DNA of 64,000 nucleotides from an uncultured Sulfitobacter sp. (GTDB taxonomy: Bacteria; Pseudomonadota; Alphaproteobacteria; Rhodobacterales; Rhodobacteraceae): NCBI GenBank assembly GCA_937138475.1, contig CAKZPD010000034.1:1-64000 (forward strand), in the 5' to 3' direction. The notes below the pieces were generated by a model. The model had not been told where the DNA came from. It saw only the letters and a list, made by a program, of their open reading frames with translations, and ran no database searches. A program made the position numbers and the translations under genes. This document shows, piece by piece, positions 1 to 9,466 of this stretch. Within the stretch, counting starts at the first letter, position 1. Each line of letters opens with the position of its first letter.

Positions 1-68
1 TCGAACCTCCACGTCCATACAGACACTAGCACCTGAAGCTAGCGCGTCTACCATTCCGCCACCTGGGC
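1..68 (-). tRNA. tRNA-Leu(CAG), partial
   Basis: The minus strand reads as a class II tRNA. It has a GCCCAGGTGGCGGAA 5' end, a D-loop, an anticodon stem CTAGC/GCTAG around a loop holding CAG, a long variable arm, and the start of the T arm (GGAGGTTCGA). The anticodon CAG decodes CUG leucine. The 3' part of the T arm and the acceptor strand lie beyond the window start, so the gene is cut by the window edge and is not degenerate. Confidence 0.93.
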
Positions 69-244
69 AGGTGTCGTGTGGGCTGCGTTTAAGCGGAAGT
101 TTGGGGGGTGTCAAATGGATTTTCGGGCACAGCGGTGCATTTTTTCCACAAGCCGGGGGGCTTGGGGGATTGGCGTTGAATTGCGCCTTGTTTCGCGGGG
201 CGCGGGGCGGTAAATCCTTTGCCAACAACGAAAGCGAGGCACGG

Positions 245-1222
245 ATGTCGAAACTGGTGACGATCTATGGTGGGTCTGGATTTGTTGGGCGGTATATTGC
301 CCGGCGGATGGCCAAAGCAGGCTGGCGTGTGCGCGTAGCTGTTCGGCGCCCGAACGAGGCGATGTTCGTAAAGCCCTATGGCGTTGTCGGTCAGGTCGAA
401 CCGGTTTTGTGCAACATTCGTGATGACGCATCGGTCTTGGCGGCGATGCAGGGGGCGGATGCTGTCGTGAACTGCGTTGGCCTATTGGCGCCCACTGGCA
501 AGAACACTTTTGATGCGGTTCAGGCCGAAGGCGCGGGCCGCATTGCCCGGCTTGCCGCCGCGCATGGCGTTGCACAGATGGTGCACCTGTCCGCCATCGG
601 GGCAGACAGCGCATCGCCCAGCCATTATGCGCGCAGCAAGGCCCAGGGCGAAGCCGCCGTTTTGGCCCATATGCCCGGCGCGGTGATCTTGCGGCCGTCG
701 ATTGTTTTTGGCCCCGAAGATCAGTTCTTTAATCGCTTTGCCCAAATGGCAAGCCGCTGCCCAATCTTGCCGCTGGTCGGCGCCGACACCAAATTCCAGC
801 CGGTCTATGTTGATGATGTCGCGCAAGCGGCTGCGCAGGCGCTGACCCTTGGGGCGTCTGGGGTGTATGAGCTGGGCGGCCCGGATGTTGCCAGCTTTCG
901 CGGTTTGATGCAGACCATGCTTGGCACCATTCAGCGCCGGCGCCTGATCGTGGCTCTGCCGTTTTTCTTGGGCCGCATCATGGGGGTGGGGTTTGACGTG
1001 CTGCGCGCCAGCACGCTTGGGCTGGTGCAGGGCCCGTTGACGGCCGATCAGGTCAAGAACCTGGCGCAGGACAACACCGTTGCACCGGGCGCCAAGGGGT
1101 TGGCCGATCTGGGGATTGAACCTGTCGCGCTTTCGGCGATTTTGCCGGATTACCTGTGGAAATTCCGCCCTTCGGGTCAGTATGCCGCGATCAAGGATTC
1201 GGCCAAGAACCTGCGCGCCTAA
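245..1222 (+). CDS. NDUFA9-like NAD(P)-binding SDR-family protein
   Basis: A 325-residue atypical short-chain dehydrogenase with an N-terminal Rossmann motif GGSGFVG at residues 9-15 and a YxxxK pair (HYARSK) in mid-protein. The overall pattern is that of the complex I NDUFA9/39-kDa subunit family. In mitochondria that subunit binds NADPH and stabilises complex I. Whether the bacterial protein joins complex I or acts as a free epimerase or quinone-related reductase cannot be told here. I chose the ATG at 245, after a GAGGC purine stretch, because the in-frame GTG at 71 adds 58 residues unlike the family. The gene ends convergently with uppP, the stop codons overlapping by 4 nt. Confidence 0.82.
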   Translation: MSKLVTIYGGSGFVGRYIARRMAKAGWRVRVAVRRPNEAMFVKPYGVVGQVEPVLCNIRDDASVLAAMQGADAVVNCVGLLAPTGKNTFDAVQAEGAGRIARLAAAHGVAQMVHLSAIGADSASPSHYARSKAQGEAAVLAHMPGAVILRPSIVFGPEDQFFNRFAQMASRCPILPLVGADTKFQPVYVDDVAQAAAQALTLGASGVYELGGPDVASFRGLMQTMLGTIQRRRLIVALPFFLGRIMGVGFDVLRASTLGLVQGPLTADQVKNLAQDNTVAPGAKGLADLGIEPVALSAILPDYLWKFRPSGQYAAIKDSAKNLRA

Positions 1223-2022
1223 CCATAGGCGATGGCCAACAGCACGCCCCCAAGCGCGATCCGATAGATCACATAGGGGGTAAAGCTGACGCTTTGCAAA
1301 AGGCGCATCATCAACGCCAGGGCCACAAGCGCGGCGCACATGGCAAAGGCGGCGGCAATCGCCGCCGCTTGGGCCAATGCCCAATCGGCCCCCTGAACCA
1401 CATCAAGGCCCAGCAACGCACCCGAGGCAATGATCGTCGGGATTGACATCAACATCGACAACCGCGCCGCTGCGCTGCGCCCATACCCCAAGCGGCGGGC
1501 CGCCGAAATTGTGATGCCTGAACGCGAGGTGCCGGGAATCAGCGCGACGGCCTGCGCCAGCCCCATAATCACCGCGTCGCGGCGGGTCCAGTTCTCGGCG
1601 GTCTTATCCGCCAGCCCGGTGCGATCCGCCCAATAAAGCACCAAGCCAAACCCCAGCATGGCCCAGCCAATCACCTCAATGGATCGCATTGCAGCGCTTA
1701 GCCCCAGTGCCTTGACCACAAAACCGACCAGCACAACCGGCAAAGTCGCCAGCAACAAGTGAAAGGCAAGCCGCGCGCCCGGCGTGTCAAGCCGCCCACG
1801 GCAAAGGCGCGGCAATCCCGATAGGCCCAACCGCACGTCCTGCCAAAAATACAAAACCACTGCGGCCAAAGTTCCCACATGCACCGCCACATCAATCGCC
1901 AATCCCTGATCGGCCCCCCCGGTCAGCTTGGGCAACAAAATCAGATGCGCCGATGAGGAAACCGGCAAAAACTCGGTCAGGCCCTGAAGGGCGGCGATCA
2001 AAAGAAGGGTAAACAGTGTCAT
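1219..2022 (-). CDS. uppP: Undecaprenyl-diphosphatase (BacA/UppP)
   Basis: A 267-residue integral membrane phosphatase that recycles undecaprenyl diphosphate to the monophosphate lipid carrier for peptidoglycan and O-antigen synthesis; its loss or gain affects bacitracin sensitivity. The family's first active-site block is present near the N-terminus (QGLTEFLPVSSSAHL, with E17, S22-S24 and H26). The second is PGTSRSG at residues 163-169. Many hydrophobic helices are evident. The ATG at 2022 places the first motif where the family has it; a longer frame to 2076 adds only non-conserved residues. The gene is divergent from gltD across a 221-bp gap. Confidence 0.95.
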   Translation of the reverse strand: MTLFTLLLIAALQGLTEFLPVSSSAHLILLPKLTGGADQGLAIDVAVHVGTLAAVVLYFWQDVRLGLSGLPRLCRGRLDTPGARLAFHLLLATLPVVLVGFVVKALGLSAAMRSIEVIGWAMLGFGLVLYWADRTGLADKTAENWTRRDAVIMGLAQAVALIPGTSRSGITISAARRLGYGRSAAARLSMLMSIPTIIASGALLGLDVVQGADWALAQAAAIAAAFAMCAALVALALMMRLLQSVSFTPYVIYRIALGGVLLAIAYG

Positions 2023-2243
2023 GGGCTGTGCCTTGGGATTGTGGCTGTGACATGTTGTATAACCGCATACGATCAAAAGAAAAGTTTTACATTAGTATCT
2101 AATCGGACCTAAATTGCGCCAATTTTTCCGTCACCACCGCATTGGCCGGATATTTTTTTCATTATAGGTCAGCTCAATTGACTTTATTTTCCGTCGGGCT
2201 TCTCGTAAAGGAAGAACACCGATCTTGTGGAAGGGATTCTCTC

Positions 2244-3674
2244 ATGGCCAAACAGCCGATGCTAAAGTTCGTGGATGTGCCGCGTGACATGCCATCCAAG
2301 CGCAGCGCAGAGTCGCGCCGTGCTGACTTTGACGAGATCTATGCGCAATACGCCGACGCCAAGGCAAAAGAACAGGCCAGCCGCTGCAGCCAATGCGGCG
2401 TGCCCTATTGCCAAAGCCATTGCCCATTGCACAACAACATCCCTGACTGGCTGCGCCTGACCGCCGAAGGCCGCCTGCAAGAGGCCTATGACATCAGCCA
2501 GGCAACAAACACCTTTCCCGAGATTTGCGGGCGCATTTGCCCCCAGGACCGCCTGTGCGAAGGCAATTGCGTGATCGAGCAATCCGGCCACGGCACTGTG
2601 ACCATCGGATCGGTTGAAAAATATATCACCGACACCGCATGGGAAAACGGCTGGGTGCAGCCCATCGCGCCTCGTCAAGAATTGGCCGCCTCGGTCGGGA
2701 TCATCGGCGCAGGCCCAGGGGGGCTGGCCGCCGCTGATGTGCTGCGCCGCGCGGGCGTGCAGGTAACCGTCTATGACCGATATGATCGTGCCGGCGGTTT
2801 GCTGACCTATGGCATTCCCGGTTTCAAGCTGGAAAAAGACGTGGTGATGCGCCGCAATGATCAATTGGCGCAAGGTGGCGTGCGTTTTGAATTGAACTGT
2901 GATGTTGATGCCGACCGCTTTGCGGCCATCCGCAAAGCGCATGACGCGGTGATTGTGGCGACCGGTGTTTACAAATCCCGCGCGCTTGAGGTCGCAGGAT
3001 CGCAGGCCACGGGCGTTGTTCGGGCACTGGATTTTCTGACCGCCAGCAACCGGAAATCCTTTGGCGACGCGGTGCCCGAATTTGACAGCGGTGCGCTGAA
3101 TGCTGCCGGCAAACGGGTTGTGGTGATTGGCGGCGGTGATACGGCAATGGACTGTGTGCGCACTTCGATCCGGCAGGGCGCAACATCGGTGAAATGTCTT
3201 TACCGACGCGACCGCGACAACATGCCCGGATCCCAGCGCGAGGTGCAAAATGCCGAAGAAGAAGGCGTGGTATTCGAATGGCTTACCGCGCCAACGGGCT
3301 TTGTTGGCGACCCTGTCACCGGGGTGAACGTGCAGCAGATGCGCCTTGGCGCCCCAGACACAACCGGACGCCGGGCGCCCGAGATCATTGAAGGGTCAGA
3401 GTATGTCGAAGACGCGGATTTGGTGATCATGGCGCTTGGCTTTGAACCCGAAAACCTGCCAACCCTTTGGGGCGCACCAGAATTGCCGGTAACCCGCTGG
3501 GGCACGATCCGGGCGGCCTTTACCACCGGGGCGACCGAATTGGATGGTGTTTATGCCGTGGGCGACATCGTCCGGGGGGCATCGCTTGTGGTCTGGGCCA
3601 TCAAGGATGGCCGCGATTGCGCCGAGGCAGTTTTGGCCCAATTGGCCAGCGCGGCCCCCATAGCGGCAGAATAG
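2244..3674 (+). CDS. gltD: Glutamate synthase (NADPH) small subunit
   Basis: A 476-residue beta subunit of GOGAT. It takes electrons from NADPH through FAD and iron-sulfur clusters to the large subunit, which makes two glutamates from 2-oxoglutarate and glutamine. The N-terminal cluster domain has cysteines at 48, 51, 56, 60 and again at 95, 99, 105 and 109. An FAD motif IIGAGPGG follows at 153-160, and an NADPH motif VIGGGDTAMD lies near 290. The start ATG follows a GGAAGGGA ribosome site. The gene lies directly upstream of a GFA-family gene and then gltB, all on one strand, so they are probably co-transcribed. Confidence 0.96.
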   Translation: MAKQPMLKFVDVPRDMPSKRSAESRRADFDEIYAQYADAKAKEQASRCSQCGVPYCQSHCPLHNNIPDWLRLTAEGRLQEAYDISQATNTFPEICGRICPQDRLCEGNCVIEQSGHGTVTIGSVEKYITDTAWENGWVQPIAPRQELAASVGIIGAGPGGLAAADVLRRAGVQVTVYDRYDRAGGLLTYGIPGFKLEKDVVMRRNDQLAQGGVRFELNCDVDADRFAAIRKAHDAVIVATGVYKSRALEVAGSQATGVVRALDFLTASNRKSFGDAVPEFDSGALNAAGKRVVVIGGGDTAMDCVRTSIRQGATSVKCLYRRDRDNMPGSQREVQNAEEEGVVFEWLTAPTGFVGDPVTGVNVQQMRLGAPDTTGRRAPEIIEGSEYVEDADLVIMALGFEPENLPTLWGAPELPVTRWGTIRAAFTTGATELDGVYAVGDIVRGASLVVWAIKDGRDCAEAVLAQLASAAPIAAE

Positions 3675-3676
3675 CA

Positions 3677-4114
3677 ATGACCACCGGCGTCATTGAAATC
3701 AAAGGCCATTGTCTGTGCGGCGACGTTCAGCTTCGGGCCGACACAAAGGCACCGCGCTTGCGCGCCTGTCATTGCGATATGTGCCGCCAGCACACGAGCG
3801 GAATGTTTGTGTCGATTGAGACCCTTCCCGGCAGCCAAGTCATTACAGGCCCGTTCCAAGAATATACCTCTTCGTCCTGGGCCAAGCGTGGATTTTGCCC
3901 CAGATGTGGCTCGACGCTTTGGTATGAACCAATCGCCACAGGGCACAAGGCGCTTGCCGCCGGGCTGTTCCCCGATGCCGGGGGCGGCACGTTGAAAATC
4001 GAATTTTTTGCCGATCTTTGCCCCGCAGGTTATGCGCTTGCCGGGGATCATTCCAAACTGACAACCGATGAAACCATCGCGTTGTTCGCTCCGACAAAAG
4101 GAAAAGATGAATGA
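3677..4114 (+). CDS. GFA-family zinc protein between gltD and gltB
   Basis: A 145-residue protein of the GFA (glutathione-dependent formaldehyde-activating enzyme / CENP-V) family. The zinc-binding cysteines are visible: GHCLCG (C12, C14), ACHCDMC (C31, C33, C36) and FCPRCGS (C74, C77). Most members of this fold have no proven reaction, and the original formaldehyde activity of Gfa is disputed, so the function is open. Its position is notable: it starts 2 nt after gltD stops, and its stop overlaps the gltB start (ATGA). Translation is therefore probably coupled to both glutamate synthase subunits. Confidence 0.88.
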   Translation: MTTGVIEIKGHCLCGDVQLRADTKAPRLRACHCDMCRQHTSGMFVSIETLPGSQVITGPFQEYTSSSWAKRGFCPRCGSTLWYEPIATGHKALAAGLFPDAGGGTLKIEFFADLCPAGYALAGDHSKLTTDETIALFAPTKGKDE

Positions 4115-7100
4115 CCAAATACGATGACGCTTGGGTCGCCAAGGAAGAAGCAAAGCGTGCATATATGTCGGCGAACGGTCTGTATTCCGAAACCGAAGAG
4201 CATTCATCCTGTGGCGTTGGCCTTGTTGTTTCCATCGACGGCACCAAAAGCCGGAGCGTTGTCGAAAACGGCATCAAGGCGCTGAAAGCGATTTGGCATC
4301 GCGGGGCTGTTGATGCGGATGGCAAGACCGGCGACGGGGCCGGAATCCATGTCCAAATTCCGGTCGATTTTTTCTATGATCAGGTCAAGCGCACAGGCCA
4401 CACCCCCCGCACCGACGAAATGATCGCTGTCGGTCAGGTATTCCTGCCGCGCACCAATTTCGCAGCCCAGGAAACCTGCCGAACCATTGTCGAAACCGAA
4501 GTCCTGCGCATGGGCTATTACATCTATGGCTGGCGCCATGTGCCGGTGGATATCACCTGTCTGGGCGAAAAGGCCAACGCAACCCGCCCCGAGATCGAAC
4601 AGATCCTGATTTCCAACTCAAAGGGCGTGGACGAAGAAACCTTTGAGCGCGAGCTCTATGTCATCCGGCGCCGTATCGAAAAGGCGGCGCTGTCGGCGCA
4701 GGTGCCGACGCTTTATATTGCGTCCATGTCGTGCCGGTCGATTATTTATAAGGGCATGATGCTGGCTGAGCAGGTTGCTGAATTCTATCCCGACCTGATG
4801 GATCCGCGTTTCGAAAGCGCCTTTGCGATTTACCATCAGCGCTATTCCACCAACACCTTCCCACAATGGTGGCTGGCGCAGCCGTTTCGCATGCTGGCGC
4901 ACAACGGCGAGATCAACACCCTGAAAGGCAACCTGAACTGGATGAAAAGCCATGAAATTCGCATGGCGTCCGCAACCTTTGGCGAGATGGCAGAAGATAT
5001 CAAACCCATCGTTGCCGCAGGGTCATCCGATTCCGCGGCCCTTGATGCCGTGTTCGAGGTTTTGGTGCGCGCTGGCCGCAATGCCCCGATGGCGAAAACC
5101 ATGCTGGTGCCGGAAAGCTGGTCAAAGCAGGCGGTGGAACTGCCGCAAGCCTGGCGGGATATGTATTCCTATTGCAACTCGGTGATGGAACCTTGGGACG
5201 GCCCGGCGGCCTTGGCTATGACTGATGGGCGCTGGGTCTGTGCCGGGCTTGACCGGAATGGCCTGCGGCCCATGCGGTATGTTGTTACCTTGGACGGCAT
5301 GCTGATTGCGGGATCCGAAGCGGGCATGGTCCCGCTTGACGAAGCACAGGTGGCCGAAAAGGGCGCCTTGGGTCCGGGTCAGATTCTGGCGGTTGATATG
5401 CGCGACGGGCGGCTTTATCGCGACACCGAAATCAAGAACCAGCTTGCCGCCTCGCAGCCATTTGGCGAATGGGTCGGCAAGATCAAAGAGCTGGACGAAG
5501 AGCTGACCGGCGTTGGCGAACGCGCGCTGTTCGAAGGTGCCGAATTGCGCAAACGGCAGATCGCGGCGGGCTATACCATAGAAGAGCTAGAGCAAATCTT
5601 GGCCCCGATGGCCGAGGATGGCAAAGAAGCGCTGGCCAGCATGGGCGATGACACCCCATCGGCGGTTCTGTCTGCCAAATACCGCCCGCTCAGCCACTTC
5701 TTCCGGCAAAATTTCAGCCAGGTCACCAATCCACCGATCGACAGCCTGCGCGAATTCCGGGTGATGAGCCTCAAGACGCGGTTCGGGAACCTCAAGAATG
5801 TTCTGGACGAAGACAGCAGCCAGACCGAAATCCTGACCCTGGACAGCCCATTCGTCGGCAACGCGCAATTCGACGAGCTGACGACCCATTTCAACGCAGA
5901 TGTGGCAACCATTGATTGCACCTTTGCACCGGGCGCCGGCAGCCTGAATCGCCAGCTTGAGCGCATCCGCGCCGAGGCCGAAGACGCTGTGCGATCCGGC
6001 GCGGGGCATTTGGTGCTGACTGATCAAAACAGCAGCGCCGATCAAGTGGCAATGCCGATGATCCTTGCCACCAGCGCCGTGCATTCGCATCTGACACGCA
6101 AGGGCTTGCGCACCTTTACCTCGCTGAATGTGCGGTCGGCCGAATGTATAGATCCGCATTATTTTGCGGTTTTGATCGGCTGCGGCGCCACCATCGTCAA
6201 CGCCTATCTCGCCGAAGATTCGCTGGCCGACCGGATCGCACGCGGCCTGTTGGATATGACCTTGACCCAAGCGGTGCAAAAATACCGCGAAGCCATTGAC
6301 CAAGGCTTGCTCAAGATCATGGCGAAAATGGGGATTTCCGTTGTTTCTTCCTATCGCGGTGGGCTAAATTTTGAGGCTGTTGGCCTCAGCCGCGCCATGG
6401 TTGCCGAATATTTCCCAGGCATGACCAGCCGCATCAGCGGCATCGGTGTGTCGGGTATTCAGCGCAAAGCAGAACAGGTTCACAACCTGGGCTGGGCCCA
6501 AGATGCGGCGGTGTTGCCAATCGGAGGGTTCTACAAAGCCCGCAAATCCGGCGAGACCCACGCCTGGGAGGCCACATCCATGCACATGCTGCAAATGGCC
6601 TGCAACAAGGCCTCTTATGCGATGTGGCAGCAATATTCGGCCAAGATGCAAAGCAACCCGCCGATTCATTTGCGCGATCTGCTGGATATCAAGTCCATCG
6701 GCGCCCCCATCCCGATTGAAGAGGTGGAAAGCATCACATCGATCCGCAAACGGTTTGTGACACCGGGTATGTCTTTGGGCGCGCTTAGCCCCGAGGCCCA
6801 CAAGACGCTTAACGTCGCCATGAACCGCATCGGCGCAAAATCCGACAGCGGCGAAGGCGGCGAAGATCCGGCGCATTTCCTGCCAGAGCCCAATGGGGAT
6901 AACCCATCCGCCAAAATCAAACAGGTGGCATCGGGGCGGTTCGGTGTAACGGCTGAATATCTCAACCAATGCGAAGAGCTGGAAATCAAGGTCGCTCAGG
7001 GCGCAAAACCCGGCGAGGGTGGACAGCTTCCGGGGATGAAGGTCACCGATCTGATCGCGCGGCTGCGCCATTCTACCAAGGGTGTGACACTTATTTCGCC

Positions 7101-8643
7101 CCCGCCGCACCACGATATCTATTCAATCGAAGACCTGGCGCAGCTGATCTATGATCTCAAACAGATCAACCCGCGCTGCAAGGTCACGGTGAAGCTGGTG
7201 GCATCGTCCGGGGTGGGCACCATTGCCGCCGGCGTCGCCAAGGCCAAGGCGGATATTATCCTGATTTCCGGGCACAATGGCGGCACAGGGGCCAGCCCGG
7301 CAACCTCGATCAAATATGCGGGCCTGCCATGGGAAATGGGCCTGACCGAGGCCCATCAGGTGCTGTCGATGAACAACCTGCGCGAGCGCGTGACCCTGCG
7401 CACCGATGGCGGGCTGCGCACTGGCCGCGACATCGTTATGGCCGCAATGCTGGGGGCCGAGGAATATGGCATCGGCACGGCGGCCCTGATTGCGATGGGC
7501 TGCATCATGGTGCGCCAGTGCCAGTCAAACACATGCCCGGTTGGGGTCTGCACCCAGGATGAAAGCCTGCGCGCCAAGTATACTGGATCTGCCGACAAGG
7601 TGGTCAACCTGATTACCTTCTATGCCACCGAGGTGCGCGAGATCCTTGCCTCGATCGGGGCGCGGTCGCTGGATGATGTGATTGGCCGCGCCGATTTGCT
7701 GACACAGGTCAGCCGGGGATCGGCGCATCTGGATGATCTGGATCTTAACCCGCTGCTGATCACCGTCGATGGTGCCAGCGATATCGTCTATGATCGCGCC
7801 AAGGACCGCAATGCGGTGCCCGATACGCTGGATGCGGAAATCGTGCGCGATGCAGCGCGGTTCCTTGAGGATGGCGAAAAGATGCAGCTAAGCTATGCGG
7901 TGCAGAACACGCATCGGACGGTTGGCACCCGCACCTCGAGCCATATCGTGCGCAAATTCGGAATGCGAAACAGCCTGCAACCCGATCACCTGACGGTCAA
8001 GCTGTCCGGGTCAGCCGGGCAATCGCTGGGGGCCTTTGCGGCGCCGGGCCTCAAGCTTGAGGTTTCGGGCGATGCCAATGACTATGTTGGCAAAGGTTTG
8101 TCAGGCGGGACAATCGTTGTGCGCCCCCCCATGGCCAGCCCCATCGAGGCGTCAAAGAATACGATCATCGGCAATACCGTTCTTTATGGGGCGACCGATG
8201 GGTATCTTTTTGCCGCAGGCCGTGCCGGAGAACGCTTTGCCGTGCGCAACTCGGGCGCCAAGGTGGTGGTCGAGGGCTGCGGATCGAACGGATGCGAATA
8301 TATGACCGGCGGTGTGGCTGTGATTTTGGGCGATATCGGCGCCAACTTTGGGGCCGGCATGACCGGCGGCATGGCGTATCTTTATGATCCCGATGGCGCA
8401 GCCCTGGCGATGATGAATATGGAAACCCTGGTCAGCTGCCCCGTCACCGTGCCCCATTGGCAAGCGCAATTGCACGGCCTGCTTGAACAGCATCACCGCG
8501 AGACCGGCAGCCGCAAGGCCGGGGACATCTTGCAGCATTGGGATCTGGAAAAGGCGCATTTCGTGCAAATATGCCCAAAGGAAATGTTGGTGCATCTGCC
8601 GGCCCCTTTGGCGCAGGAAACCACCGCCATTCCGGCAGAATAA
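4111..8643 (+). CDS. gltB: Glutamate synthase large subunit
   Basis: A 1510-residue alpha subunit of GOGAT, the normal family length. A 33-residue propeptide precedes Cys34 in EEHSSCGVG; cleavage should expose this cysteine as the N-terminal nucleophile of the class II glutaminase domain. The central and FMN-binding synthase domains follow, with 3Fe-4S ligands C1131, C1137 and C1142 (CQSNTCPVG region). A C-terminal beta-helix domain rich in GG/GA repeats, which contacts GltD, ends the protein. The ATG at 4111 overlaps the previous stop by 4 nt. No frameshift is seen. Confidence 0.97.
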   Translation: MTKYDDAWVAKEEAKRAYMSANGLYSETEEHSSCGVGLVVSIDGTKSRSVVENGIKALKAIWHRGAVDADGKTGDGAGIHVQIPVDFFYDQVKRTGHTPRTDEMIAVGQVFLPRTNFAAQETCRTIVETEVLRMGYYIYGWRHVPVDITCLGEKANATRPEIEQILISNSKGVDEETFERELYVIRRRIEKAALSAQVPTLYIASMSCRSIIYKGMMLAEQVAEFYPDLMDPRFESAFAIYHQRYSTNTFPQWWLAQPFRMLAHNGEINTLKGNLNWMKSHEIRMASATFGEMAEDIKPIVAAGSSDSAALDAVFEVLVRAGRNAPMAKTMLVPESWSKQAVELPQAWRDMYSYCNSVMEPWDGPAALAMTDGRWVCAGLDRNGLRPMRYVVTLDGMLIAGSEAGMVPLDEAQVAEKGALGPGQILAVDMRDGRLYRDTEIKNQLAASQPFGEWVGKIKELDEELTGVGERALFEGAELRKRQIAAGYTIEELEQILAPMAEDGKEALASMGDDTPSAVLSAKYRPLSHFFRQNFSQVTNPPIDSLREFRVMSLKTRFGNLKNVLDEDSSQTEILTLDSPFVGNAQFDELTTHFNADVATIDCTFAPGAGSLNRQLERIRAEAEDAVRSGAGHLVLTDQNSSADQVAMPMILATSAVHSHLTRKGLRTFTSLNVRSAECIDPHYFAVLIGCGATIVNAYLAEDSLADRIARGLLDMTLTQAVQKYREAIDQGLLKIMAKMGISVVSSYRGGLNFEAVGLSRAMVAEYFPGMTSRISGIGVSGIQRKAEQVHNLGWAQDAAVLPIGGFYKARKSGETHAWEATSMHMLQMACNKASYAMWQQYSAKMQSNPPIHLRDLLDIKSIGAPIPIEEVESITSIRKRFVTPGMSLGALSPEAHKTLNVAMNRIGAKSDSGEGGEDPAHFLPEPNGDNPSAKIKQVASGRFGVTAEYLNQCEELEIKVAQGAKPGEGGQLPGMKVTDLIARLRHSTKGVTLISPPPHHDIYSIEDLAQLIYDLKQINPRCKVTVKLVASSGVGTIAAGVAKAKADIILISGHNGGTGASPATSIKYAGLPWEMGLTEAHQVLSMNNLRERVTLRTDGGLRTGRDIVMAAMLGAEEYGIGTAALIAMGCIMVRQCQSNTCPVGVCTQDESLRAKYTGSADKVVNLITFYATEVREILASIGARSLDDVIGRADLLTQVSRGSAHLDDLDLNPLLITVDGASDIVYDRAKDRNAVPDTLDAEIVRDAARFLEDGEKMQLSYAVQNTHRTVGTRTSSHIVRKFGMRNSLQPDHLTVKLSGSAGQSLGAFAAPGLKLEVSGDANDYVGKGLSGGTIVVRPPMASPIEASKNTIIGNTVLYGATDGYLFAAGRAGERFAVRNSGAKVVVEGCGSNGCEYMTGGVAVILGDIGANFGAGMTGGMAYLYDPDGAALAMMNMETLVSCPVTVPHWQAQLHGLLEQHHRETGSRKAGDILQHWDLEKAHFVQICPKEMLVHLPAPLAQETTAIPAE

Positions 8644-8698
8644 CCGGCTGGAACAATCTGGGATTGGATCAGGCGGCCATGCGCCCTATAGCTGGGTC

Positions 8699-9412
8699 AT
8701 GGCCAAGACCAAACGATCCAAGACACAACCGCGCGCCGCCGCCCTTTGGCAGGCCATACGCCGCCAATTGGTGCGCATGGTGGGCGCGGTTGCCGTGCTG
8801 GGCGTTGCGCTGGTGGCGCTTTGGGGGGTCATTAACCCGCCTACCACGGCCTATATGCTCTCGGAGGGGTGGCGCCTTGGGGGTGTCAAACACAAATGGA
8901 CAGCGCTGGAAGACATGGCGCCGGTTTTGGCGCGGTCGGTTGTCGCGGCAGAGGATGCAAATTTTTGCGGGCACTGGGGCTTTGACATTGATGCGATAAA
9001 GCGTGCTATCGCGGCCGGGGGCCAGAATGGCGCATCGACCCTGACGCAGCAAACCGTCAAGAATGTCTATCTGTGGCATGGGCGCAGCTATCTTCGCAAA
9101 GCGCTTGAGGCAATATTGACCCCGGTCGTCGAAGCGGTCTGGACCAAGCGTCGCATCGTCGAGGTGTATTTGAATGTGGCGGAATTCGACGCGGGGGTTT
9201 TTGGCGCCGATGCCGCCGCGCGGCACTATTTTGGTGTTGCACCAAGCCAGCTGAGCCCGGCACAGGCGGCCCGGCTGGCGGCGGTGTTGCCCGCCCCCAA
9301 GCAGCGATCAGCCCAGCGCCCTTCGGCCGAGGTCACCGCGCGGGCGCGGGCGATCATGGACGGGGCGGCAACAATCGGCAAAGATGGGCGTGCCCAGTGT
9401 TTCGAGAGTTGA
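8699..9412 (+). CDS. mtgA: Monofunctional biosynthetic peptidoglycan transglycosylase
   Basis: A 237-residue, GT51-only enzyme that polymerises lipid II into glycan strands in the periplasm. A basic N-terminus is followed by one membrane anchor at about residues 25-45. The catalytic glutamate motif EDANFCGHWGFD comes next (E85 first), then GASTLTQQ at 111-118 and KRRIVEVYLNVAEF. There is no transpeptidase domain, which separates it from the class A penicillin-binding protein at 31 kb. I chose the ATG at 8699 because upstream in-frame codons run back into gltB without family similarity. It lies 55 bp after gltB. Confidence 0.94.
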   Translation: MAKTKRSKTQPRAAALWQAIRRQLVRMVGAVAVLGVALVALWGVINPPTTAYMLSEGWRLGGVKHKWTALEDMAPVLARSVVAAEDANFCGHWGFDIDAIKRAIAAGGQNGASTLTQQTVKNVYLWHGRSYLRKALEAILTPVVEAVWTKRRIVEVYLNVAEFDAGVFGADAAARHYFGVAPSQLSPAQAARLAAVLPAPKQRSAQRPSAEVTARARAIMDGAATIGKDGRAQCFES

Positions 9413-9466
9413 ATTGCCCCGTCATTCAAGGCATTGAAGCAAGGCTTGTTAATGCTTGGATTTGCT

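Noticed and set aside
71..244. N-terminal extension of the NDUFA9-like gene from GTG 71
   Set aside because: Begins 3 bp from the tRNA 5' end and has no similarity to the family; the ATG at 245 has a ribosome site.
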